Below, piece after piece: positions 42,280 to 52,609 of a stretch of 64,000 bases of DNA. The translations under genes were made by a program, and so were the position numbers. Below the pieces are notes generated by a model. The model made no database searches. It was not told where the DNA came from and saw nothing but the letters and a program-made list of their open reading frames with translations. This stretch comes from Phaseolus vulgaris. Its lineage: Eukaryota > Streptophyta > Magnoliopsida > Fabales > Fabaceae. How positions within the stretch are numbered: position 1 is the first letter of the stretch; each line of letters begins with the position of its first letter. The stretch lies in assembly GCF_000499845.2 (NCBI RefSeq), contig NC_023750.2, forward strand, positions 15,541,503 through 15,605,502. The letters run 5' to 3'.

Positions 42280-44219
42280 TTAGGGCTTCACATCGGGAGG
42301 CGGCGTCGTGCTGATGTAACTTATTGACCTCTTATTCTTGAGGCTATTCTCATAGCACTTCTTCGCCTCCTTCTGGTCAGATCTGATGGTGATCACCACC
42401 CCCTCCATCGATGGTAACTTAACCTTCATGTGCCTGGTCGAGGGCACAACTCCTATTCTGTTGAGGGTTGGTCTCCCCAACAGAATGTTATATGCTGAGG
42501 GGGCATTCACAACGAGGTACTTGATTTTCTCCGTCCTCGAGGCCACCTCATTCGTGAACGTTGTTCTTAGCTCGATGTACCCCCTGACCTCAACCTGATC
42601 GCCAGCGAACCCATACAAGCACCCTCCATAGGGTCTCAGCTGGTCAAGGGGTAGTTGCAACTGTGTGAAAGTCGGCCAGAACATTACATCCGCCGAGCTT
42701 CGTAGGTCCACCAGTACCCGGTGGACTTTCCTTCCCGCCGTGACAAGCGAGATGACTATGGGATCGTTGTCGTGAGGCACAACGTCCCGGAGGTCTTCCT
42801 TCGTGAATGTAATATCCACATCTGGTGAGTGGTCTTCAAACATATCCACTGTCATCACAGACCTTGCATACTTTTTCGCTATGACGCAGTGCATCCACCA
42901 CCCGAGAAACCTCCAGCGATGGTGTGGATCTCGCCATGAGTGGGCATCTCATGCTGCTGAGCCTCACCACCCGCCGGCTGGGAGCTCGACGCACCTCCCG
43001 TCCTCTTGTCCAGCAGGTAATCGTTCAAAAACCCGCTCTTCACCAGATCGTCGAGCTGGTATCCCAGGGCCAAACATGAATCCACCGTGTGACCAAAACT
43101 CTGGTGGAACTCACACCAGGCGTTTGGTTTTGGTCCTAACACCTTGTCACCCACTTTCTCAGGCGCCTTAAGCCTGGCTGCTATGTTGGGAATGGTTATC
43201 AGATCCGCCAACCCCATGACAAACTTGTACTTTCGTGGGTGATTATACTCCCTGGGGCGTCTTGGGCCCCTTCCCTTGTTCTTCCTCGGATCATAAGGAT
43301 GGCGAGTCCTCTGATCCTTCTTGGCCGCCATCGTCTCCAGCACCCTCTGCGGCTGGATTCTAGTCTGGGCACGTGGCCTAGCAGGGGCCACGCTTCCTCT
43401 CTTCTCGGCAACCTCACTCTCGTCGGCGATGTGGGCCACCGCAAGTCGCCTAACCTCAGCAAACATGGCGGGGTGAGCCCTAATCAGCGCCTCACAGAAA
43501 GGTCCCGGCAGTACGCCCTTTTTGAAGGCGTATACCAACATCTCCTCGTCTTTAGCAGGCGAGCGGACCATCTGTGCTCCAAAACGATTCAAATAGTCCC
43601 TGAGGGACTCTCCCTGGTATTGCCTGATGTCGAACAGGTCATAAGACACCCTAGGTGGCGCCTTGTTCACAATGTACTACTCGACGAAAAGCTTCGAAAA
43701 CTGCTGGAAATTGGTTATGTGACCTGTAGGCAAGCTCACAAACCATTCCAGCGCTGTTCCCTGGAGCGTGCTCACAAACATCTTGTAATATACAACATCC
43801 GAGCCCCCTGACAGCATCATCTACGTGTGGAACATAGTGAGATGTGCCTCAGGGTCCTCCACGCCGGTGAAAGAAGCTTTCACAGGTACTACGCTCGCAG
43901 GGATAGGCGTGTCCGTGATCGCCTGAGCGAACGGCATTGGGAAAACACGTGGTGGCGACGACGGCGCGACCTCTTCAACAACTGGACGTCCTCTCTGCTC
44001 CTGAAGAGCTTGACGCAACTCCTCAGTTACTTTGCTGAGCTCTTCATTCCTGGCCTGAGAGGCGACCAGGTCTTCATGCATCTTCGCTTGCTCTATGCGC
44101 GATGCCTCCACATTCGCTTGCAGCGCACGCATGATCTCCATCATCTGTGCCATGGTCATGGCGCCTTCTGCAGCAACTGGCACAACGGGACTTGAACGGT
44201 TGCTTCTCATCTTTCTCAT
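42280..44219 (-). pseudogene. gag: Tat-2 gag-protease, broken
   Basis: Starts MRKMRSNRSSP at 44219. TAG codons at about 43818-43820 and 43674-43676 both sit where Tat-1 has Gln (FHTQMM, EQYIV). The frame also shifts near 42885-42890, before KKYARSVM. The gag core, knuckle (CEFHQSFGH) and protease are readable; the protease motif reads LVDLRSSADV, so the DQG triad is lost. Confidence 0.85.
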
Positions 44220-44521
44220 GAAAACTCAGCAAACCACACTCCAACGAACAAAACCTTCTCCAGCAAACGATCAATCCAGCAATCAACCGGTCCGAAACTC
44301 CCAAATTCCCAAGAACTTCCAAAAACGCAACCACAACAGCACGCCGATAGATTCGGACGTCGAAACCTTCGCAGAAACTTGCAATCTCACCACGAGCCTT
44401 CCGCTCCTCCAGCAAAACTCCCGATTCATCGATCAGAAACGCGAATAAATGGTGAAACTTCGAATCAACCGATTGAAAACCTCGCAAACAGCAAGAAACT
44501 TCAAACTACCGATTAAAACCC
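44220..44521 (-). other. Tat-2 5' leader, gag-proximal part
   Basis: Untranslated; nothing beyond similarity to the Tat-1 leader. Confidence 0.5.
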
Positions 44522-44700
44522 ACACGAACGGCGGAAAACTCGAATTCACCGAACAAAGCTCGAACGAACGGTGGAAAACTTGAATTCTTCGAACAAAAGC
44601 TTGAACGAACGGTGGAAAACTCGAAATCACCGAACAAAAGCTTGAACGAACGGTGGAAAACTCGAAATCACCGAACAAAAGCTTGAACGAACGGTGGAAA
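44522..44700 (-). repeat. 41-bp tandem repeat in the Tat-2 leader
   Basis: The word AACGAACGGTGGAAAA starts at 44563, 44604, 44645 and 44686, an exact 41-bp period, with a weaker unit before. Each unit holds CACCG ... AAGCTT ... CGGTG, a possible stem with a palindromic middle. Confidence 0.88.
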
Positions 44701-44781
44701 ATGGTTGCACCAGCACACAACCACACAGAAACTACAGAAACTTCAAGAACTCACGTTGTGGATGGGGACAGGTTTTACACG

Positions 44782-44797
44782 GCCCCACGGTGGGCGC
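44782..44797 (-). other. tRNA-Lys primer binding site of Tat-2
   Basis: GCCCCACGGTGGGCGC on the plus strand, with the last C of the Tat-1 site changed to T. Confidence 0.8.
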
Positions 44798-44801
44798 TTG
44801 A

Positions 44802-45749
44802 TGATCCTGCCGGTTGACCAGAAAGCAAGATTCTTGCCACGTCAAAGGTATCTTTCCCTGGATCGGCTTTGCACCACGTTAGCTTCCGTCCTTCACACCT
44901 CGATTCACCTCAAGAACCTGCAAAAGACAGAGTGGCGCCGCTGCGGCCGATCGCGCTCCGACGCTCAAGTCAGTGACGGAACCACCAAAACTCTAAGAGA
45001 GACAAGCTAGAAACTCAAGGAACCGTGCAAAAACTCTCTCAGCGTACTCAAGTATTCTCAAAGCGTAAAGAAGTGTTCTAAACGTGCGTACCTCAGAATC
45101 TGTTAAGAGTTCCTTATATACCTGTGCATTTTCTCTCTCCTGACGGTTACACCTCTGGACACGTGGCTCGCATCCAGCTGTACACGTGTCACCATCTGGA
45201 ACTTCTTCTGCTTGAGCGTCACTTCTACTCTTCAGGCTGTTTGACTAAGTTACTCAGGTGAGGAGCAACTCGATGCGTAGCTGCCTTGGAGCACGATCTC
45301 TTCTAATGGCGAGCACAGGTGCCACCATGCACACCTTCTCTGTGGTCTCGCCTGCCGCTATCACGATCTGCATTACTTGCTCATCGTGCATGTTCTGGTA
45401 AACTTGTTCCCTAGCCTCAACCTCTGGCTAGGGAATGATCATCTGATAACTTCATCCTTCATGCTCGTGCCCTTTGAAGGCCTTGAACAAGCTTTCCTGA
45501 TCTTTCGGCGATGTCCCCCTCTCGGCGATCTCTGATCACTTGGTCACCTAAGCTCACATACGGCGACTACAACACAAGCCTGGTGACCGCCGGTTTAGAT
45601 ATGCTAGAGATCGGAGCACGCCAACTTAACGATTGGCGACTACACGAACTTCCCGATGTCCTTCCCTTCCGTCAACCAGGTGTTCCGTTCAACACGCCTA
45701 TATTACCACTTGCCGCCACGACATCACTCCCGACTACCTGTTCGGTACA
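44802..45749 (-). repeat. 5' LTR of Tat-2
   Basis: 948 bp, about 2% different from 24062-25009; minus-strand TATATAAGG near 45112-45120. Confidence 0.92.
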
Positions 45750-45754
45750 GAAAG

Positions 45755-45914
45755 AATCAATTTAAACCTGAAAACTTCATTTCTTTATAGGAAAATTTAG
45801 TTGAGACATCTTGATTTTTTAGTCTCTTTTTATTTATATATATTTTTATTAAAAGGAAGTTAATGTAGATGAGAATTTTTGTTCATTTTAGTTTGTGGTT
45901 CAATTGAAGAGTAT
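45755..45914. other. Short AT-rich host-like segment
   Basis: Joins Tat-2 to the old minus-strand copia relic. No feature seen. Confidence 0.4.
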
Positions 45915-45981
45915 TGTTGGAATTAAAACAAGTATGGTGGTGCAAGAGAAGGTATGAAGGTGCAGGGAGAATTTGCCTATA

Positions 45982-46017
<36 letters not shown>

Positions 46018-46131
46018 CCATTCACATAACCAATGAGCCTTTTTATATTATTAAATCACATTTAGGCCCAAGACCCAAAATCTATTTCACATGAGTCACA
46101 TTATAAAATTAATTTACGTAACTTTCTAACA
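45915..46131 (-). repeat. Short 3' LTR of a minus-strand copia relic
   Basis: 217 bp, TGTTGGAA...TTTCTAACA, with a minus-strand purine run (AGTAGGAGAA) right next to it as PPT. It includes an (AT)n run of about 33 bp at about 45984-46016. The matching 5' LTR is absent from the window. Confidence 0.65.
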
Positions 46132-46317
46132 TTCTCCTACTAGAGTCATGTGGAGCTATAATACCTCATGATTTAATAATTACATAAATCATAATGCACA
46201 TTAAAGACTTTACATAAATTGGTTCATCAATCAAAACTAAGGATACAAAACTAATAAGAGTCATGATGGTTATACGTCATCTAATCAACATATATCTTCC
46301 ATGTACAACTGTATTAT

Positions 46318-47141
46318 TAGGGATGGCAATGCAAAGCTGGCCATGTGGGTTGGCCCGCAGTCTGCTATAAAAAAATGCGGAGTGAGCTCACTAATTTAGC
46401 CCGCTTACCCACTTAGGCCCACCCCACATAACCCGCAGTCCGTGTCGGCCAACAGTGGGGCGGGGCGAGTTTGCCCACTGGCCCGTATAAACAAAATATA
46501 AAATTTTATTTTGCAAAAAAATAAATAAATCATACCTCACTCATCCATTATTGCAGTGTGATCTTTATTTTATTTTATTTTTAAAAAATTGAATTTAATG
46601 TACTAAAAAAGGTATTTTTATTTTAATCATCTAAAGGAAGTGGATCTAGTTTTAAGTAAAGTCTTATATTTAAAATTTGTCACTAAAAAAATAATATAAA
46701 GAAGAGATTTCAATAAGTTAGTTAAAAAATTAGTCATCTTCATTAAAATATTTTGTAGCAAAACTTTGATAAGATACTCTTATACATTTACATACATATA
46801 TAAGAAAAATAGATGCAAAACAAAACTTTAATTATTTTTAATCAAGCCTTCTAACAACATACTTGAATTCATATCTTTATCTTAATTGAATGAATTGAAA
46901 CAATGATACAATTTTAATTTTTCAGCAACAGGAATAAGTTTTTATAATTAATGAAATTTTAATTTTTGAAAAAAACTATATTTTTTTATGCGGGCTGGCC
47001 TGCAGGCCCGCGGTTATGCGGGACGGGCTAGTGAAATAAGCCCGCACTTCTTGCATGGGGTGGACCAACCTGACCCGCTTTTAGCGAGCCAAACATGGGG
47101 CAGGCCTATGCGGGGCGGGCCAACCCGCATTGTCACCCCTA
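46318..47141. mobile_element. Non-autonomous hAT-type DNA transposon
   Basis: 824 bp. Ends are TAGGGATGGCAATGC and, inverted, TAGGGGTGACAATGC (13 of 15 matching), continuing into GGGTTGGCCCGC-type inverted text. It is flanked by the perfect 8-bp duplication TGTATTAT (46310-46317, 47142-47149). GC-rich subterminal sequence surrounds an AT-rich core with no ORF, so no transposase. The 8-bp duplication and TIR style indicate hAT. Confidence 0.85.
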
Positions 47142-47149
47142 TGTATTAT

Positions 47150-47340
47150 CCTTTCTCCTTGGTATGACTTTACAGTGAGAAGTCCATAATGGGTTCAAAC
47201 ATAGTTTCATTTTCATTAACAATAACATAATTTGTTTTTCGAAACATAATTTGCATGCATATACATAAAGTGGAAAACATAGTTTTCACAAACATGTATA
47301 TCAATGAGCTCCAAGTGTCAAATCACCATTAATAAAAACA
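47150..47340 (-). other. Copia relic 3'UTR
   Basis: Non-coding stretch between the hAT element and the end of copia pol. Confidence 0.4.
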
Positions 47341-48840
47341 TTTAACATACATAAGTAGACATAATGTCTATATTCTGAACATGGCCAGTAAATATCTTGG
47401 GCGATCACCCTTTGTAAAAGGGTCAACAATCATAAAATCAATGCTAATATGTTGTATTGATACTATGTTTCTAAACTTGTTCCTTAACGACAAAGTATTT
47501 GGAATACTTGTCATTCTTATAAAAGAAAACAACGGCAAAATTATCACAATAAATTCTTAGTGACTTGGCAATACTATTAATTACTCCAAGTCTTAAGATA
47601 AAATTTTGCAACCTTTTAGCGTAAATTTTGTTCTCAAAGCATGTCACAGACTCAACCTCCATAGTGGATGCAGTAATGACTGATTGTTTTACACTTTTCC
47701 ATGAAATCACTCATCCGGCTAAAAGATACACATAACCAAATGTAGAATTTTGTGTATCCATATAACCAACGAAATCTGAATCAGTATATCTAATATCTAA
47801 TCACCTCAAGATGACCATATCTCCTATAAGTAACCTTGTGATTCTTTGTCCCTTGTAAAGTAACTTAAGACTTCTTTTTAGCTTTCAAAGAATCCAATCT
47901 TGGATTATTCAGGTATCTACTAAGCATACCAATTGCAAAACTAGTATTTGGCCTTGTACATGCTTGAGCATACATCAAACTCTCAACAACAAATGAATAA
48001 GGGATATTTTGCATATGTTTTCATTTCAAATCATTCTTTGGACATTATGAGACTAAATTGTCTTCTTTCTATATTGGAATGATAAATTTTGAACATTTAT
48101 CCATTATGGATCTCTCTAAAAATTTATTAATATATGTTTTATGAAACATATATTTCTATTTTATCACATAGTTCGCCTCCGCCATATCTTTTCATTTCAA
48201 AGTTTTTTGAAATAAGCTTCTTAGTAATAGACTAAGATCATTAGTTTCGAGCAAGATATAATCAACATACAAAATCAGAAATATAAACTTGCTTCCACTG
48301 ACCTTTAGATATATACATCGATCGATAATGTTTTCCTTAAATAAAAAAACATAATAGTATCATACCATTACCTGGAAGCTTGTTTAAGTCCATATATTGA
48401 TTTCTTATGTTTATACACCATGTGTCCTTTCCTTCTTCAATGAACCCCACTGGTTGGTCCATATAACATCCTCTTCTAAATTTCCATTCAAAAAGGCAGT
48501 TTTAATATTAATTTGGTGCAACTCAAGATCATAGTAAGCTATTAATGCCATAATAATTCTAAATGAATTTTTCTTAGAAAAAGGCGAAAATGTTTCCTTA
48601 TAGTCAATGCCATCCTTTTGGGAAAAACCTTTGGAAATATGTCGGGCCTTATAACGTTTGATACTGCAATAAGAGTCACGTGTAGTCTTAAAGACTCATT
48701 TACATTAAACTCTCTTGCATCCTTTTAGCAATTTCATAAGGTCCCATACATCATTTTTCATCATTGATTTAAGTTCATCTTTCATTGCATCTAACCATTT
48801 ATCATAATTATTACCATTGACGCCTTCTAAAAATCAAACT
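47341..48840 (-). pseudogene. pol: Copia pol relic (RT and RNase H)
   Basis: Conceptual minus-strand reading with many stops and frame changes. RT begins near 48830 (WLDAMKDELKSM), with KTAFLNGNLEEDV near 48480 and ILYVDYILLE (YVDD mutated to YVDY) near 48260. Then come AQACTRPNTSFAIGMLSRYLNNP near 47950 and the RNase H end SKSLRIYCDN...SKYFVVKEQV and DFMIVDPFTKG near 47410-47580. Upstream integrase and gag are missing, because Tat-3 begins at about 48846. Confidence 0.8.
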
Positions 48841-48845
48841 GGATC

Positions 48846-48952
48846 ACCCTCTTCAAGACACACCCGCTTCCTTGGCCCACCTGTCTCACTAAGAACAACC
48901 CACGTGGCCATTAGTGGTTGACGTCATCCCAGACCGATGACCGACCGGATCA
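48846..48952 (-). repeat. 3' LTR remnant of Tat-3
   Basis: Ends GACCGGATCA directly before the PPT. The left limit is uncertain since no partner LTR is present. Confidence 0.5.
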
Positions 48953-48967
48953 CAAGCCCCCCAGTCT
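48953..48967 (-). other. Polypurine tract of Tat-3
   Basis: Same TGGGGGGCTTG run on the minus strand as in Tat-1. Confidence 0.75.
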
Positions 48968-49549
48968 CGAGCTGCGTACTCGTCCTCAGCGAAGAGACTA
49001 CGTGCTCGCTCTCGGTGGCCACGCGGCAAGCGGCGCCACATCACGTGCCGCGTCACACGTTGTGCTTTAAGTAACGTTACACTTTCCTTCCCTTATCTTG
49101 CGACACGTGTGCGCATCAACGGTTAGCGTGAAGCGTCGCTTGCAGTTCCTTTATTCAAAAACTTTCGCGCCTCTACTGTTCCATTATCTTCCCCAGCACG
49201 TTTCTCTGCAACCTCTCGAACCTTCTTCCGCGATTTATCTTCCTCGCTTCCAGGCTCCCAGAAACCGTTCGCGATCACAAAAAGGTACTTCTTTTCTCCA
49301 TCTATGGCGGAATTGGACATTTTCTACCGATTGCATTGCTCAGTAACTGTATTTGTTCATGCATCATGAGTCACTTTCCCTCTTCTGCACTGTATCGAGA
49401 CCTCTTCGGACTTTTCTACGTTCCGCTCCTTCTTCCTCTTCGTCGCTGCCATTTCTCTACCCCTTTGAACCATAGCATTTGCTCCCTTAATCTTTCCTAG
49501 TTTTTACTGATTCCTCACCTTTTCCCTTCTCCATTGTAGTTTACAGACA

Positions 49550-51771
49550 ATGGCTTGCACCAAAACTACCGCGCGCCTTGCCTCGACTTCTGGTGCACAG
49601 CCTTCCGCCAGTGCACCTTCATCGCCCTCAACGAGCGCTACCCCCTCGGCGGGCACACAACCCAGGGCGACGCTCGCTCCACAAGACTACGCGCTAGCGT
49701 ACAAGTGGGCTCCCCTCCACCTACTCGTTGAAACGTCCAGCCAGCTCCCAGCTGATCACCTCGCCACCCTGCTGAAGGGTGCTGAGGACGAGCCTTCATG
49801 CGCCATCGACAGGGAGGATGATCGAAACCTGGGTGTGCGCATCCCCCCCAAAGCATGCCCATTTGCGTAGATGACAGGGCCACCAACGGGGTGCCCTTTA
49901 CATTCATCTACTCGGCTATCTTCAAGAGGCTGCGCCTCCGCTTACCCTTCACTTTCTTTGTGAAGGAGCTCCTTACTGAGCTGAACGTTGCCCCTTGCCA
50001 ACTTCATCCGAACGCTTGGGGCTTCATCCGGGCGTTTGAGATCCTATGCAACCACTTTGGGCACCCTCCATCAGCCGACGTCTTCCTCTACTTCTTCGAG
50101 GCCAAGAACCCGGGTGATAGGTCGTGGGTCAGCCTAAACGGTGTGACAGGGAGGGTGATCTTGGGCCTATATCAACAGTCTTTCAAGGATTGGAAAGGTA
50201 GATTTTACATGATCACCTCCAACAGACACAGCCCTTCCCTTCTCGAGGGCTTTCCCCTCTACTGGGTTCCTAAGGTGGAATTTAGGAAACCCCGAGGCTT
50301 GGAAACCATGGCCCCCTACGAGCGCGAGCTGTGCGGCCTTCTTTCTGGCTTGGGCGCCAAGTTTGGCTCTTCCACCATTATCAAGCACGAGTTCGACGCC
50401 GAGAAGCTCGAAAGATACATCGGTTTGTTCCCTCCTTTCTCTTCTACTTGCCTTTACCTAGGGCTTCCGATTCGCTTCTTTCCCCACACGCCCCTCGTGC
50501 ATATACTTGCCAACTACCTTTATGTTTGACCTGCTTGCTTTTTTGAGCCTTGGTATGCCAACCTTTTGCCATGTTGAATTGATGCAGATATGACCTCTGA
50601 CAAGGAAAGGCGGCAAAGGCTGCTCGCTCTGGCCAGGAGCCGTCGGGCTGTTGAGGAGCCCCCTGAGGTGGAGGCGATCGCCGAACCCATTCGTGCCTCT
50701 CCCATCTCGGTCGCGCCAGCTGAAGGGCGTGAGACCAGGGGTGACAAGAAACGGAAACGGTTGACGAAGGCCCCCACCACCGTCATTGCCATTGAGGAGG
50801 AGAGCTCTGGGTCCCCTTTGGTCCAAAGAAAAAGAAGGGGAACCGAGGGCCCCGAGGATGATGCCAACCCGCTTCCTCGAGCCCATGCCTCTCCTGAGCG
50901 CCCTCCATCACCAGCCCCCCTTTCCTCCCCACCCCCAGCAAAGTCACCCCCTCCGACTTAAGCAGCTAGGAGTGGGATTGCGCGCTCGGAGGGAACCCCT
51001 CATCCCCAGCCATCGCCACGCCCCCAAGACTCTGCCACCGCATCTGAGGGTGGTGGTGAGAGCTCCTTTCAGGCGACGGGCCCCAGCTCCGAGGGACTCC
51101 CCAAGGTTCTTCGCCTGACCAAGCAACTGCTACAAAATCAGGAGCTGGTCAAGTGGAGCTCTAGCGAGGTGGACCTCCATTTGGCCCGTCAGATGGTGCT
51201 CTCCTTGGAGTTCTCCACACAACACCGCCGCCTCGAAAAGCTGGAGGGCAAGGTGAAGGAGCTGCTTAGCCAACAGGAGTCGCTGCGAAGTGACTATGAG
51301 GCTTTGCAAGACCCCAACGGTATGTTGAAGGACATGCTGGAGGAATCCAAGATGGCTCGCGTCCAACAAGTCCAGGAGACCATCAATACTGAGATGCTGA
51401 TGGGGGATGCCGTCACCGCCCTCGACTTCCAGCTGACGGAGACTACGGGTAAGGCCATCCAACTCGAGGCCAAAAACGCCTACATGCGTCAACAGAATGC
51501 TAACTTGACAGAGGCCCTTGCCGAGAGCGACCGGAAGCTCAAGGAAGCCGAGTCGACCATTGCCGCCCTGACCACCGAGAAGGTTGCGCTCGAGACCGAT
51601 AAAACTGGGTTCGAGGCCGAGAAGACCAAACTATGGGAAGAGGCGGCCGACACCTTCGCTGAGGGCTTCGACTTTGCTCTTGAGCAACTCAAGTGCGCTT
51701 TCCCCGAGGTCGACCGCTCCCAGCTATCCATTGAATTCAAGGTGGTGGATGGCAAGGTCGTCCGTGCCTGA
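49550..51771 (+). pseudogene. Tat-3 antisense two-exon gene, broken
   Basis: 5'UTR intron 49285-49539 (AAAAG|GTACTT to ATTGTAG|TT). Coding exon 1 is 49550-50422, the intron 50423-50587 (ACATCG|GTTTG to GATGCAG|AT), and exon 2 is 50588-51771. The splice gives Asp before Met, as in the other copies, although the protein is strongly diverged. Lesions: a frameshift near 49840-49855 at a C-run and TAA at 50959-50961 in exon 2. The PF04195-like block (FTFIYSAIFKRLRLRLPF, LHPNAWGFIRAFE), basic KKRKR and QRKRR clusters, coiled coil and the tail EFKVVDGKVVRA are visible. Exon 2 is shorter than in Tat-1. Confidence 0.75.
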
Positions 51772-52609
51772 CTGCCCTTGACGTGGCTTTCTTTATTTTG
51801 CCTATAAACATTTGCCTTGTGAAAACTCAAACTACAGATTATTAAATTCTTCTTTTGCTATTGCTTGTTTGTTTGTGTATCTTCTTGCCTTTATTCTCTT
51901 GCTACGTGTGATTAACTGTTAACCTACACGAGCTTGATGCCAAACCTTAACCGTATTTGAACTTCTTTTATCTCTTACTTTGATCACAACCAGCAACCCC
52001 TGATAGCTGATGACCGATCACCACGGCTACCACCTTCTCATCGGTCACCGCGGTTCTACCTTACATCCTTCCTCATTGCTTCGTCGCTCCAGCGCTAAGT
52101 GCATAGAGGATTTCCACACTGATCGGTCTAGGATGGCGCCTCGTTTTTGGGAGGAAGAGTGTTTGTTGACAACCCCTCTTACCTGCCCTAAGGCCACCGT
52201 TCCTCAGAGCTTCAGGTGGTTCTACCTTCTTCTCACTCCTTGGGTGAGAAGGTATTTGACTAAGAGTCCTACCGAGCCAATATTGACGCTACGCCACTTG
52301 GGTAAAGGCGTTTCTCGAATCCTTCCTTTCCCTTCTTTGGGCTTACTAGCGCCCCTGGCGTTTCGAACTTAACTGCCTGCATTCACACCTGGGGTGAGGA
52401 GGATTAAGACCGGTTGCCTTCACTCGCGCCTGGGGCGAGGGAGGCCTAACCGATCACCTGCACTCGCGCCTGGGGCGAGGAGGATTTTAAACTCAAAACT
52501 TTGCAAACTTTATACTGATAACCTCTTTTTATTTCTGGGAAAAAAGGGCTTACCCTTAACTTGTTCACATTGTTCACCCTGGCGCGAAAACGCGGCCTCA
52601 CTACACATT
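51772..52609. repeat. Tat-3 spacer with a short hairpin series
   Basis: Mostly non-coding. Hairpin units occur at about 52232-52248 (CTCAC/GTGAG), 52383-52397 (TCAC/GTGA), and two with CTCGC/GCGAG at about 52420-52485, each followed by AAGG or GAGGA. They are the counterparts of the Tat-1 array. Confidence 0.65.

Larger units (their letters stand above)
24062..45749 (-). mobile_element. Tat-2: Tat-clade element with a nested Tat copy and an internal deletion
   Basis: 948-bp LTRs (24062-25009, 44802-45749), target duplication GAAAG (24057-24061, 45750-45754). About 20 LTR differences by eye make it older than Tat-1. Contents left to right: PPT, antisense gene relic, hairpin array, integrase 3' end; then Tat-2i (30441-40530), which had inserted in the second RNase H; then the rest of Tat-2 pol, gag, leader and PBS. 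The Tat-2 segment from mid-integrase to RNase H is gone, and so is the Tat-2i 3' LTR. Confidence 0.9.

Noticed and set aside
45984..46016. AT dinucleotide run as an origin or regulatory element
   Set aside because: A plain microsatellite inside a copia LTR; nothing supports another role.
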